The notes under the pieces were generated by a model. The model did no database searches. It was not told where the DNA came from and worked only from the letters and a program-made list of their open reading frames with translations. A stretch of DNA of 64,000 nucleotides. Source: an uncultured Oscillospiraceae bacterium. GTDB lineage: Bacteria > Bacillota > Clostridia > Oscillospirales > Oscillospiraceae. Of this stretch, positions 1 through 7,582 are shown in pieces (within the stretch, counting starts at the first letter, position 1; the number at the start of each line of letters is the position of its first letter). The stretch spans positions 1 to 64,000 of the forward strand of contig CANQCS010000009.1 in assembly GCA_947589745.1 (NCBI GenBank), in the 5' to 3' direction. Made by a program: the position numbers and the translations under genes.

Positions 1-45
1 GACCGGTATGAGATGCGGATACCTTTGCATCTCATACCGGCCCCT
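1..45. terminator. Strong stem-loop at left edge
   Basis: Perfect 14-bp inverted repeat (3-16 and 27-40) with a 10-nt loop, followed on the plus strand by CCCCTTCACTTTTTG. It is probably the terminator of a gene lying left of the window, and it may work in both directions. No gene is visible beside it inside the window. Confidence 0.6.
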
Positions 46-91
46 TCACTTTTTGCACTAAAGAGTGTCAGCTGATACGATTCTTCAATGA

Positions 92-192
92 AAACCATAT
101 ATCGTTACCGTGCGGGAAATATTGGAATTGCAACGCTTTGGCAGCGATATGAAAGTTCTTTTTGGTACTTTTTCTTTCAAGAAAAGGTATGA
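92..192 (-). repeat. Dispersed 3'-flank repeat, copy 1
   Basis: First of three near-complete copies of a roughly 100-bp AT-rich element (others at 6025-6126 and 28835-28938). Read on the minus strand it starts with a hairpin (about 164-191; one arm contains CTTTTCTTGAAAG) and continues through an AACTTTCATATCGC segment to CGGTAACGATATATGG. It lies about 145 nt downstream of the whiA stop with the same polarity as whiA. No protein is encoded. Confidence 0.75.
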
Positions 193-338
193 TAATTGTA
201 TAGGTCCTTTTCACTATCAAGCCAACCATTTCTGGTTTTCTTAAATGCCCTTTTGGTGACTTTTCCGGCAAGGGAAAAGTCACCGGGGGACAGCAGGGAC
301 CGGAGGTCCCTACCGGACTCAGAGGGGGGCGGAGCCCC
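193..338. other. Intergenic region with three hairpins downstream of whiA
   Basis: No gene seen. It contains inverted repeats GGTGACTTTTCC/GGAAAAGTCACC (255-284), GGGACC-gga-GGTCCC (about 297-311) and GGGGGC-gga-GCCCCC (about 326-341, touching the whiA stop). The last two resemble intrinsic terminators or REP-like palindromes. Confidence 0.5.
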
Positions 339-1232
339 CTACTGCCTGCTCAGAGCAACTAATTTTCTTAGCCTGTGGTTCAGGCAGCTTTTTGTGATCG
401 GGGGATCAAATTCTTCCGCCAGTTCCGACAGCGTCAGCTCCGGGAACGTCTCCCGGAGCACAATGGTTTCCTTCAGCTGGGCCGGCAGGCCCTCCACCCT
501 CCCCAGGTCGTAAAGGCGGCGAATGGCCATCAGCTGCTCCTGGGCGGCGTCCACCGCCTTGTCCAGGTTGGCCGACTCGCAGTTCACCCGGCGGTTCACC
601 CCGTTGCGCAGCTCCTTCTCCGCCCGGGCGTTCATCAGCGCCATGGCGCTGACCGGCGCGCCCATCAGCGTCAGCAGGTCCTCGATCTGGTCGCTGCTCT
701 TGAAGTAGATCACCTGTCCTCCCGCCCGGGCGGTGATTCGGGGCCGCCGCTCCATGTCCGCCAGCAGGGCCATCAGCTCCCGGCTGGCCTGGGCGTGGCC
801 CGTCACCAGCTCCAGGTGGTAGCGCTTGCTGGGCTCCGTCACGCTGCCCCCCGCCAGAAACGCCCCCCGCAGGAACGCCGAGCGGCAGCAGTCCTCCTCA
901 AGCAGGCCAAAGTTGATGTGCAGCACCGGGCTCTGCCGGGGGTCGTAGCCCAAGGCCTCCACGATCCGGTGGAGCTTGGCGGGGTCGGAGATCTGGAAGA
1001 TCCGCTTCTGCTCCTCCGGGGCGGGGAGGCGGTCAAAGGCCACGCCGAAGGCCCGCTCCATGAGTCCGGGCAGCCGGCCGGCAAAGCTGCCGTTCTCCGT
1101 CACCACCCGGACCTCGCCGGGGGTGAAGGTGTTGCAGCACAGCAGGACGCCGTAGGCCTCCGCCCTGGCGCAGCAGGGCCGGTCCAGCGGGACCCGGCAC
1201 AGCTCCTGCTTGACCTCTCCGGAAAAGGACAT
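339..1232 (-). CDS. whiA: DNA-binding protein WhiA
   Basis: WhiA combines a degenerate LAGLIDADG homing-endonuclease fold at the N-terminus with a C-terminal helix-turn-helix. It controls sporulation-linked genes in actinomycetes and affects division and chromosome segregation in Firmicutes. Seen here: the MSFSGEVKQEL start, the LRGAFLAGGSVTEPSKRYHLE LAGLIDADG region, and a C-terminal LTLSELAEEFDPPITKS HTH; 297 aa, normal for the family. The ATG at 1232 is chosen over an ATG 18 nt upstream because GGGGAGGGGAG lies at the right distance. It is the last gene of the rapZ-yvcK-whiA group, but a hairpin-rich 373-bp gap separates it from yvcK. Confidence 0.93.
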   Translation of the reverse strand: MSFSGEVKQELCRVPLDRPCCARAEAYGVLLCCNTFTPGEVRVVTENGSFAGRLPGLMERAFGVAFDRLPAPEEQKRIFQISDPAKLHRIVEALGYDPRQSPVLHINFGLLEEDCCRSAFLRGAFLAGGSVTEPSKRYHLELVTGHAQASRELMALLADMERRPRITARAGGQVIYFKSSDQIEDLLTLMGAPVSAMALMNARAEKELRNGVNRRVNCESANLDKAVDAAQEQLMAIRRLYDLGRVEGLPAQLKETIVLRETFPELTLSELAEEFDPPITKSCLNHRLRKLVALSRQ

Positions 1233-1455
1233 GGTTCTCCCCTCCCCCATTTCTCCTCACGCTCCCGCATGGAATACCGAACCCGTCCCTCCGTGAAAAC
1301 GCGGGGCTTGCGGCGCTTGGAGCGCGAATGTTCTGTCAGATAGATGACTCCCGGTGTATCAAAAACCTCGTAGAGTTTCGCGCCGCGCACGGCGCGAAAT
1401 AAAGTGAAATCGTTTTTTCCGGGGACATGTGCCTCGGAAAAAACACCTTGCGCGG

Positions 1456-1515
1456 AGCCGTTAGCTCGCCTACGGCGAGCCCAGGCCTATGGCGGCCAAA
1501 GGCCGCCCGACGGCG
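1456..1515 (+). repeat. Two-hairpin palindromic element, chromosomal copy
   Basis: Order: AGCCGTTAG, stem 1 (GCTCGCC/GGCGAGC), linker CCCAGGCCTA, stem 2 (GGCGGCC-aaa-GGCCGCC), then ACGGCG. The prophage copy at 39078-39138 (minus strand) keeps the single-stranded blocks while both stems have changed and still pair. Relative to the yvcK-whiA transcript this copy is antisense. Confidence 0.7.
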
Positions 1516-1574
1516 TGCGTCGAACTTGTGCGCCTTCGGCGCACAAGCGAGGCGCGTAGCGAAGCGAAACCCCT

Positions 1575-1605
1575 TGTCAAAAAAGGCCCACGGCCTTTTT
1601 TGACA
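1575..1605. terminator. Bidirectional terminator after yvcK
   Basis: Perfect 14-bp arms (TGTCAAAAAAGGCC and GGCCTTTTTTGACA, loop of 3) directly after the yvcK stop codon. The A-tract/T-tract within the arms gives a U-run on either strand. It suggests whiA is at least partly uncoupled from yvcK transcription. Confidence 0.75.
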
Positions 1606-2640
1606 TTACTCCACGTGGTACCGCCCCAGTCCGGCCACGCGGACCCGCTGCCGGGCGTGGAGCTCCAGCAGCGCCCGGGCCAGCTTGTCCGGGTCGTGGC
1701 GGATATGGCCGTCCCGGACCACCGAGATAGGGCGGCTCACCACCTCCACCCCCAGTCCGGCGCACTCGTCAGCGTCCACCGCCAGCGGCTCAGCGCCCTC
1801 CTTGGCATAGCGGGCCAGCACCTCCGCCGGGAAGTCGGCGTCGTTCACCAGGCACAGGGAGAAGAGCCCCGGCAGGGAGTGCTGGAAGATGGCCCGGATG
1901 TGGTCCGAGCAGGTGTAGCCCTCCGTCTCCCCCTCCTGGGTCATCACGTTGCCCACGTAGATCTTCATGGCGTGGGTGGACGCCACGGCCTGGGCGATGC
2001 CGTCTACCAGCAGGTTGGGGATGATGCTGGTGTAGAGGCTGCCGGGGCCCAGGATCAGCATATCCGCCTCCTGAATGGCGTCCAGCGCCGGTCCCAGCGC
2101 CGTGGGGCGCTCCGGCAGCAGGCGCACCTGCCGGATGCGGCAGTCCTCCCGCTTCTTGCAGTAGAAGATCTTGGACTCCCCCAGGACCCGCGTCCCGTTC
2201 TCGAACTCCGCCTCCAGCTGCACGTTGCCGTTGGTCACCGGCAGCACCCGGCCCGTGATAGCCAGCACCTGGCTCATGCGGCTGACCGCCTCGTCGAAGC
2301 GCCCGCCGGAGATGCCGTTCAGCGCCGCCAGGAACAGGTTGCCGAAGCTCTGGCCCTTGAGGGAGCCCTCGGTGAACCGGTAGTGGAGCAGCTCGCTCAT
2401 GAGGGGCTCCACGTTGGCCAGGGCCTCCAGGCAGTTGCGCACGTCCCCCGGCGGGAGCATCCCCAGCTCCTGGCGCAGCACCCCGGAGCCGCCGCCGTCG
2501 TCCGCCACCGTGACGATGGCGGTGAGATTGTCGGTGTATTGCTTCAGGCCCCGCAGCATGGTGCTCAGCCCCGTGCCGCCGCCGATGGCGGTGATGCGGG
2601 GGCCCTTCCGGCTGGGGCCGTGATACAGATTCTTTTTCAT
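1606..2640 (-). CDS. yvcK: YvcK/CofD-like gluconeogenesis factor
   Basis: YvcK proteins bind UDP-sugars through a CofD/LPPG-transferase-like Rossmann fold. In Firmicutes they are needed for growth on gluconeogenic carbon and for cell shape. Seen: an early glycine-rich loop (IGGGTGLSTMLRGLK), VTVADDGGGSGVLR, and GPGSLYTSIIPNLLV near residue 220; 344 aa is normal. It lies between rapZ (16-nt gap) and whiA, the conserved Firmicutes order. Confidence 0.93.
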   Translation of the reverse strand: MKKNLYHGPSRKGPRITAIGGGTGLSTMLRGLKQYTDNLTAIVTVADDGGGSGVLRQELGMLPPGDVRNCLEALANVEPLMSELLHYRFTEGSLKGQSFGNLFLAALNGISGGRFDEAVSRMSQVLAITGRVLPVTNGNVQLEAEFENGTRVLGESKIFYCKKREDCRIRQVRLLPERPTALGPALDAIQEADMLILGPGSLYTSIIPNLLVDGIAQAVASTHAMKIYVGNVMTQEGETEGYTCSDHIRAIFQHSLPGLFSLCLVNDADFPAEVLARYAKEGAEPLAVDADECAGLGVEVVSRPISVVRDGHIRHDPDKLARALLELHARQRVRVAGLGRYHVE

Positions 2641-2656
2641 GGTATATGCCGTCCTG

Positions 2657-3517
2657 TCATCCTCTGGTTATGTCCCGGTGGTTCTCCGAGACCTGATAGC
2701 CCAGGGAGGCGATGTACTGGGCCAGGGCCCGGGTCACCGCCACGGAGCGGTGGCGGCCGCCGGTGCAGCCCACGGCGATGACCAGCACCGCCTTGCCCTC
2801 CTCCCGGTAGAGAGGCAGGACGAAGTTCAGCATATCCTGGAGCTTCTCCATAAACTGCTCCGTCTCCCGGAAGGAGAACACATAGTCCCGGACCTCCCGG
2901 TCCAGGCCGGTCTTGTGGCGCAGGTCGTCAATGTAGAAGGGGTTGGGCATGAAGCGCACGTCCATCACCAGGTCCGCCTCCATGGGCAGGCCGTACTTGA
3001 AGCCGAAGGACACCAGGCTCACCTGCATCTCCCCCGCCCGGTCGCCGCCGCCGAAGAGGCGCAGCAGCTCCGCCCGGAGGCGGGCGGTGGAGTAGGTGGT
3101 GGAGTTGATCACCACGTCCGCCTGCTCCCGCACCGGGGCCATCAGGGCGATCTCCCGGTCCACCGCGGCGGCCAGGGAGCCGGCCTGCTCCTGGAGCGGG
3201 TGCATCCGGCGGGTCTCCTTGTAGCGGTTGATGATGACGTTCACGTCCGCCTCCAGGAAGAGGAGCCGCACCCGGTACCCCCGCTGGCGGAGGGTGGTCA
3301 GCACGGAGAAGAACTCCTCGAAGGTGTCCGCCGTCCGCACGTCGTACACCAGGGCCACCTTGTCGTACCGGCCGCTGCCCGAGGCGCAGAACTCCGCGAA
3401 TTTCAGGATCATCCCGGCGGGCATGTTGTCCACGATGTAGAACCCCATGTCCTCCAGGAACGTGGCGGCCTTGCTCTTGCCGCCGCCGGACAGGCCGGAA
3501 ATAATCAGGATCTCCAT
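2657..3517 (-). CDS. rapZ: RapZ/YvcJ nucleotide-binding adapter
   Basis: RapZ-family P-loop protein: in E. coli it directs RNase E to the GlmZ sRNA to tune glucosamine-6-phosphate synthesis; in B. subtilis YvcJ binds and hydrolyses nucleotides. Visible: Walker A GLSGGGKS near the N-terminus, the DVR segment, and the conserved C-terminal GCTGGRHRSVAV motif. The ATG at 3517 (286 aa) is preferred over one 18 nt upstream because GGGGGAG precedes it at proper spacing. Cotranscribed with murB and yvcK, all linked to amino-sugar and wall metabolism. Confidence 0.93.
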   Translation of the reverse strand: MEILIISGLSGGGKSKAATFLEDMGFYIVDNMPAGMILKFAEFCASGSGRYDKVALVYDVRTADTFEEFFSVLTTLRQRGYRVRLLFLEADVNVIINRYKETRRMHPLQEQAGSLAAAVDREIALMAPVREQADVVINSTTYSTARLRAELLRLFGGGDRAGEMQVSLVSFGFKYGLPMEADLVMDVRFMPNPFYIDDLRHKTGLDREVRDYVFSFRETEQFMEKLQDMLNFVLPLYREEGKAVLVIAVGCTGGRHRSVAVTRALAQYIASLGYQVSENHRDITRG

Positions 3518-3556
3518 TCTCTTCTCCCCCTTCATATGGTCATGTCCGCGGACAGG

Positions 3557-4471
3557 CTACCGGAGAAGCCGGACCTCCGGCTCCAGTGTGACGCCGGTCT
3601 CTCGGAACACCCGCTCCCGCACCCGGTCCATCAGCGCCAGGATATCCGCGCAGGTGGCCCCGCCGGTGTTGATGACGAACCCGGCGTGCTTCTCGCTGAC
3701 CTGGGCGCCCCCCACCCGCAGGCCCTTCAGCCCGCACTGGTCGATGAGGGCGGCGGCGTAGTGGCCCGCCGGGCGCTTGAAGGTGCTGCCCGCGCTGGGG
3801 TACTCCAACGGCTGCTTCTCCTTCCGCCGGGCGTTCAGGTCGTCCATCCTCGCCTTGATCTCCGCCGGGTCGCCGGGCGCCAGGGCGAAGCGGGCCGACA
3901 GGATCAGCCGCTCCCCGCCGGAGAAGGCGGAGTGCCGGTAGGCGAAATCGCACCCGTCGTTGGGGACCTCCTCGATGTTCCCCGCCCGGTCCATCACCCG
4001 GACTGCGGCCACCACCTGGGCCATCTCTCCGCCGTAGGCCCCGGCGTTCATGGTGATAGCGCCGCCCACGGTGCCGGGGATGCCGGCGGCGAACTCCAGG
4101 CCCGTGAGGCTCCGGCCCCAGGCGGCCCGGGCCAGCTGGGAGAGCTTCTGGGCGCCGCCGGCCCAGAGCTGGCCGTTGACCTCCCGCTGGTCGTCGAAGG
4201 CGCGGCCCGCCAGCTTCACCACAAAGCCGGGGTAGCCCTCGTCGGCCACCAGCAGGTTGGACCCGTTGCCCAGGAAGAAGGGCTCGATGCCCAGGGCGGC
4301 GGCCTCCCGCAGGGCCAGCCGCGCCTCCCCCTCGGTCTTGGGCAGGGCCATCAGCGCCGCCGGTCCCCCCACCCGGAAGGTGGTGTGGCGGGCCATGGGC
4401 TCGTTTTCCCGCAGCTCCAGGGCGGGCACTGTCTTTTGCAGGCGTTCCAATAAAACGTCCATATCGGGCAT
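3557..4471 (-). CDS. murB: UDP-N-acetylenolpyruvoylglucosamine reductase
   Basis: MurB is the FAD-dependent cytoplasmic enzyme that reduces UDP-GlcNAc-enolpyruvate to UDP-MurNAc with NADPH in peptidoglycan synthesis. Family landmarks: RHTTFRVGGPA, GNGSNLLVADEGYPGFVV (FAD-binding), GTVGGAITMNAGAYGGEM, the catalytic-serine motif SAGSTFKRP, and the C-terminal glutamate in PEVRLL. At 304 aa it is the short type IIb form typical of Firmicutes. It sits 13 nt from the acetyltransferase and about 40 nt from rapZ in one operon. Confidence 0.95.
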   Translation of the reverse strand: MPDMDVLLERLQKTVPALELRENEPMARHTTFRVGGPAALMALPKTEGEARLALREAAALGIEPFFLGNGSNLLVADEGYPGFVVKLAGRAFDDQREVNGQLWAGGAQKLSQLARAAWGRSLTGLEFAAGIPGTVGGAITMNAGAYGGEMAQVVAAVRVMDRAGNIEEVPNDGCDFAYRHSAFSGGERLILSARFALAPGDPAEIKARMDDLNARRKEKQPLEYPSAGSTFKRPAGHYAAALIDQCGLKGLRVGGAQVSEKHAGFVINTGGATCADILALMDRVRERVFRETGVTLEPEVRLLR

Positions 4472-4483
4472 GGGCCACTCTCC

Positions 4484-5026
4484 TTACTGATCAGAGCTCA
4501 CCGGCGCGTCCAGGACATAGGTCCGCTCCACGCCGGTCTCATTGCGTTTTCGGTAGGTCCGGGTGCCGGAGGCATCCGCGAGGCGCATCCCCAGCTTCTC
4601 CATCAGCCGCCAGGACGCCTCGTTCCGCTGGTCGCACTGGGCGATCAGACGCGTCAACCCCAATTCCCGGAACGCGAAGTCCCGCACGGCCCGGGCGGCC
4701 TCCAAGGCGTAGCCCCGGTGCCAGTACCGCTTATCCAGGATCCAGCCCAGGTGCCCCTCGCCCTCGCCGCCCCGCAGCTCCAGAGAGACGGCGCCGATGA
4801 CCGCGCCGTCCAGGGTGACGGCGAACTCGTACCAGTCCGGCCGCTCCTGGGCCCACGCCGCTGCCGCCTCCGCCAGGAAGGCCGCCGTCTCCGCCACGGT
4901 ATCATTGGGCAGTCCCATGGTGTACCGGGTATTCTCCAGGTCGGAGGCGTAGGCGTGGACCGCCTCCAGGTCATGAGGGCCCACGGGCCGGAGCAGGAGG
5001 CGCTGGGTGGGCAGTTCTTTATACAC
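4484..5026 (-). CDS. GNAT family N-acetyltransferase (RimJ/RimL-like)
   Basis: 180-aa GCN5-related acetyltransferase of the RimJ/RimL type, with N-terminal TQRLLLRPVGPHDLEAV, central GHLGWILDKRYWHRGYALEAARAV (acetyl-CoA loop region) and NEASWRLMEKLGMR near the end. Substrate unknown; relatives acetylate ribosomal-protein N-termini or small amines. Its start overlaps the end of the ROK kinase by 8 nt, so the two are translationally coupled. The inserted position in the hprK-murB cluster is not universal. Confidence 0.88.
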   Translation of the reverse strand: MYKELPTQRLLLRPVGPHDLEAVHAYASDLENTRYTMGLPNDTVAETAAFLAEAAAAWAQERPDWYEFAVTLDGAVIGAVSLELRGGEGEGHLGWILDKRYWHRGYALEAARAVRDFAFRELGLTRLIAQCDQRNEASWRLMEKLGMRLADASGTRTYRKRNETGVERTYVLDAPVSSDQ

Positions 5027-5984
5027 GGGCCTGCCTGGACCGGCCCAGGAGAGCCGCGCCGATGATGCCGGCGTCGTTGCCCAGCCTGGCCTTGACGATC
5101 TTGGTGTGGACGTCGGCCTCCTTGCCGAAGACCCGGTCCAGCACCAGGGCCTGCACGGGATAGAGCAGATCCTCGTCGTGGGCGTTGCTGACGCCGCCGC
5201 CCAGGGCGATGACCTCCGGCTGGAAGATGTTGACGTAGTTGGCCAGGCCCTCGGCCAGGTACTCCACGTACTGGTGCACCACCCGCTTGGCGGAGGTGTC
5301 CCCCTGGTGCATGGCCTCGAAGGCGGTGTAGCCCTCCACCTTGTTCAGGTCGCCGCCGGTCATGTCCCACATACAGGAGGCCCGGTCCGCCTCCATGGCG
5401 GCCCGCGTCTGCTGGATGAGGGCGCTGGCGGAGGCGTAGCGCTCCCAGCAGCCCCGGCGGCCGCAGGTGCAGGGCTCGCCGCCGTGGACGATGACGATGT
5501 GCCCGCCCTCCCCGGCGCAGCCGTTGACGCCGGTGAGGATGCGGCCGTTCAGGATGATGCCGGTGCCGATGCCGGTGCCCAGGGTCACCAGGATCAGGCT
5601 CTCGATGTTCTTGTCCTCATAGTGGTAGTATTCCCCCAGGGCGGCGCAGTCCGCGTCGTTGCCCAGGCGCACAGGCACGTCCCAGTGCCGGTGGAACATC
5701 TCCGCCACGGGCATGAAGCGGAGGGGGATGTTGACGGTCTTGATGACCACGCCCCGCCGGTCGTCCACCGGGCCGGGGAACCCCATGCCCACCGAGGCCA
5801 CCTGGGCCCGGTCCACGCCGTTCTCCTCGGTCAGCTCAATGGCCATCCGGGCCAGCACCTCGCCCATCTGCTCCATGGACGCGAAGCGCAGCGGCGCCTT
5901 CTTCGTGGCGGTGATGCGGCCCTGTTCATCCACCAGCCCCGCCTTCAGGTTGGTGCCGCCGATATCGATACCAATATTATACAT
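5019..5984 (-). CDS. ROK family glucokinase
   Basis: ATP-dependent sugar kinase of the ROK family, probably glucokinase: DIGGTNLKAGL phosphate-binding motif at the N-terminus, GNDADCAALGEY, LGTGIGTGII, GEGGHIVI, and the cysteine-rich zinc site CTCGRRGCWERYAS. The ATG at 5984 (321 aa) is chosen over one 27 nt upstream because AGGGAGAAAG sits at good distance and homologues start MYNIGIDIGG. Lying beside hprK, it supplies glucose-6-phosphate in a cluster that senses glycolytic flux. Exact substrate not proven. Confidence 0.9.
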   Translation of the reverse strand: MYNIGIDIGGTNLKAGLVDEQGRITATKKAPLRFASMEQMGEVLARMAIELTEENGVDRAQVASVGMGFPGPVDDRRGVVIKTVNIPLRFMPVAEMFHRHWDVPVRLGNDADCAALGEYYHYEDKNIESLILVTLGTGIGTGIILNGRILTGVNGCAGEGGHIVIVHGGEPCTCGRRGCWERYASASALIQQTRAAMEADRASCMWDMTGGDLNKVEGYTAFEAMHQGDTSAKRVVHQYVEYLAEGLANYVNIFQPEVIALGGGVSNAHDEDLLYPVQALVLDRVFGKEADVHTKIVKARLGNDAGIIGAALLGRSRQARV

Positions 5985-6024
5985 TGTCGTCTTTCTCCCT
6001 TTTCCCATCATATTTTGTCACAAT

Positions 6025-6126
6025 GAAACCCATATATCGTTACCGTGTGAAAAAGGCCGGAAATGCAGCGCTTTGGTAGCGATATGAAAGTTCTTTTTGA
6101 TACTTTTTCTTTCAAGAAAAAGTATT
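6025..6126 (-). repeat. Dispersed 3'-flank repeat, copy 2
   Basis: Begins exactly at the hprK stop codon and runs in the same direction as hprK. First comes a perfect 12-bp hairpin (6100-6125, ATACTTTTTCTT-TC-AAGAAAAAGTAT on the plus strand), then the conserved AACTTTCATATCGC, AAAGCGCTGCA and CGGTAACGATATATGG blocks. It fills the hprK-ROK gap and may act as terminator or processing site. See copies at 92-192 and 28835-28938. Confidence 0.8.
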
Positions 6127-7066
6127 AACCGCCCTGCACCTGCCGCTCCAGCTCCTCCGCCAGCTGCTGGGCGGCGTTGAAGCCGTACTTCTTGTGGCGG
6201 TTGTTCATGGCCGCCACCTCCACGATGACCGCCAGGTTCCGCCCCGGCTGCACCGGAATGGTGAGGATGGGGATGTTCAGCCCCAGGATGTCCGTCCGCT
6301 CCTCGTCCAAGCCGAAGCGGTCGTAGAACTTGTCCTCCCGCCACCGCTCCAGGTGGACCACCAGGTCCACCACCGACTCGGGCATGACGGAGCTCATGCC
6401 GAAGAGCTGCTGCACGTCCACGATGCCGATGCCCCGCAGCTCGATGTAGTGCCGGATCAGCTCCGGCGCCTTGCCGTAGAGCTGGTCCGCCACCCGGCGG
6501 ATGTCCACCGCGTCGTCCGCCACCAGGCGGTGGCCCCGCTTCACCAGCTCGATGGCGGTCTCGCTCTTGCCGATGCCGCTGTCGCCGGTGAGGAGCACGC
6601 CCTCGCCGTAGATGTTCAGCAGCACACCGTGGCGGGTGGTGGTGGGGGCCAGGGCCGAGGTCAGGTACTCGATGACCTTAGCTGTAAAGGCCACGGTGGT
6701 CTGGGTGGTGTGCAGCAGGGTCTTGCGGTACTTCCGGGCCATGGCCAGGCACTCCGGGAACACGTCCAGGTCCCGGGACACCACCAGCGCCGGGATCTTG
6801 TATGCAAAGAGCCGGGCGAAGCTGTCCGAGCGCTGCTGGGGGTCCATGCCCGCCAGCATGGTGGTCTCGGCCATGCCGATGACCTGGAGGCGGCGCTCGT
6901 CGAAGTAGTCGAAGAAGCCCATGAGCTGCAGGCCGGGCCGGTTCACGTCCCGGATGCCCACCTGGGCGGTCTCGTAGTCGTCGCCCTTGTTCACCACGGT
7001 CAGGCCGATGTACTCCACCAGGTTCTTCACGGTCACGCCGCTCTTCATCTCGTCCAATAAAACCAT
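6125..7066 (-). CDS. hprK: HPr kinase/phosphorylase
   Basis: Bifunctional enzyme that phosphorylates or dephosphorylates HPr at Ser46 in response to glycolytic intermediates, the master switch of carbon catabolite repression. Evidence: Walker A GDSGIGKSETAIEL, RGIGIVDVQQLFG, and the C-terminal NNRHKKYGFNAAQQLAEEL helix; 313 aa, full length. First gene of the operon; a near-consensus promoter lies 54 nt upstream. The stop codon is embedded in the hairpin of the dispersed repeat. Confidence 0.95.
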   Translation of the reverse strand: MVLLDEMKSGVTVKNLVEYIGLTVVNKGDDYETAQVGIRDVNRPGLQLMGFFDYFDERRLQVIGMAETTMLAGMDPQQRSDSFARLFAYKIPALVVSRDLDVFPECLAMARKYRKTLLHTTQTTVAFTAKVIEYLTSALAPTTTRHGVLLNIYGEGVLLTGDSGIGKSETAIELVKRGHRLVADDAVDIRRVADQLYGKAPELIRHYIELRGIGIVDVQQLFGMSSVMPESVVDLVVHLERWREDKFYDRFGLDEERTDILGLNIPILTIPVQPGRNLAVIVEVAAMNNRHKKYGFNAAQQLAEELERQVQGG

Positions 7067-7119
7067 TGTCGTTCCTCCATTCCGCCCGCCGGGAGGCGGG
7101 GTCTCTCTGTATCCGTCTC

Positions 7120-7148
7120 ATTATAGTATAAATGGAGCGGATTGGCAA
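7120..7148 (-). promoter_or_regulatory. Promoter of the hprK operon
   Basis: Minus-strand -35 TTGCCA (7143-7148), 17-bp spacer, -10 TATAAT (7120-7125). A GGGAGGCGGGG purine stretch lies in the leader. Sigma-A type. Confidence 0.8.
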
Positions 7149-7184
7149 GAGCACAAAAAGTTTTCTGGATTTTAAAAATTTCTC

Positions 7185-7213
7185 TTGCATTTTCCGGCAA
7201 AGTCTGCTATGAT
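7185..7213 (+). promoter_or_regulatory. Promoter of rpmB
   Basis: -35 TTGCAT (7185-7190), 17-bp spacer, extended -10 TGC-TATGAT (TATGAT 7208-7213), 54 nt before the rpmB start. Divergent from the hprK promoter. Confidence 0.75.
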
Positions 7214-7266
7214 GATTCATGGTGCTTTTGCGCCCAGGATTCTAAAACAGCGAGGAGGTGCAACGG

Positions 7267-7455
7267 ATGGCAAAGTGTCAGTTCTGTGACAAGGGCGTTA
7301 CCTTCGGGATCCAGGTCTCCCACTCCCACAGGCGTTCCAACCGCGCTTGGAAGCCCAACGTCAAGCGTGTCAAGGCGATCGTCGACGGTACCCCCCGCCA
7401 TGTCTATGTTTGTACCCGGTGCCTGCGTTCCGGCAAAGTCACCCGCGCTGTGTAA
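7267..7455 (+). CDS. rpmB: 50S ribosomal protein L28
   Basis: 62-aa L28, a late-assembling protein of the large subunit. It carries two CxxC pairs (CQFC near the N-terminus and CTRC near the C-terminus), so it is the zinc-binding (C+) form. The start MAKCQFC at 7267 follows GAGGAGG by 7 nt. Monocistronic, with its own promoter and a terminator at 7476-7506. In many Firmicutes a C- paralogue replaces this form under zinc starvation; none is in the window. Confidence 0.96.
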   Translation: MAKCQFCDKGVTFGIQVSHSHRRSNRAWKPNVKRVKAIVDGTPRHVYVCTRCLRSGKVTRAV

Positions 7456-7475
7456 GCAGAGGGCAAACGCAAAAG

Positions 7476-7506
7476 CGCCCGCCAGGAATGGCGGGTGTTT
7501 TTTTAT
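7476..7506 (+). terminator. rpmB intrinsic terminator
   Basis: GC-rich stem CGCCCGCC/GGCGGGTG followed by a run of seven T, 20 nt after the rpmB stop. Confidence 0.85.
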
Positions 7507-7582
7507 TCTCTTTTGCAACCGGCTGGGAAAAACGGGTAGTAGTATGGCAAAGGGCCCTACACAGAAGCAAGGAGGTCATCCT

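Larger units (their letters stand above)
1376..1605. other. Array of six stem-loops between yvcK and whiA
   Basis: The 373-bp gap (1233-1605) has no gene. Successive inverted repeats: TTTCGCGCC/GGCGCGAAA (about 1376-1400), TTTTTTCCG/CGGAAAAAA (about 1412-1443), GCTCGCC-tac-GGCGAGC (1464-1480), GGCGGCC-aaa-GGCCGCC (1491-1507), CTTGTGCGCC-ttc-GGCGCACAAG (about 1524-1546) and a 14-bp terminator-like stem (1575-1605). The third and fourth form the element also found at 39078-39138. Confidence 0.75.
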
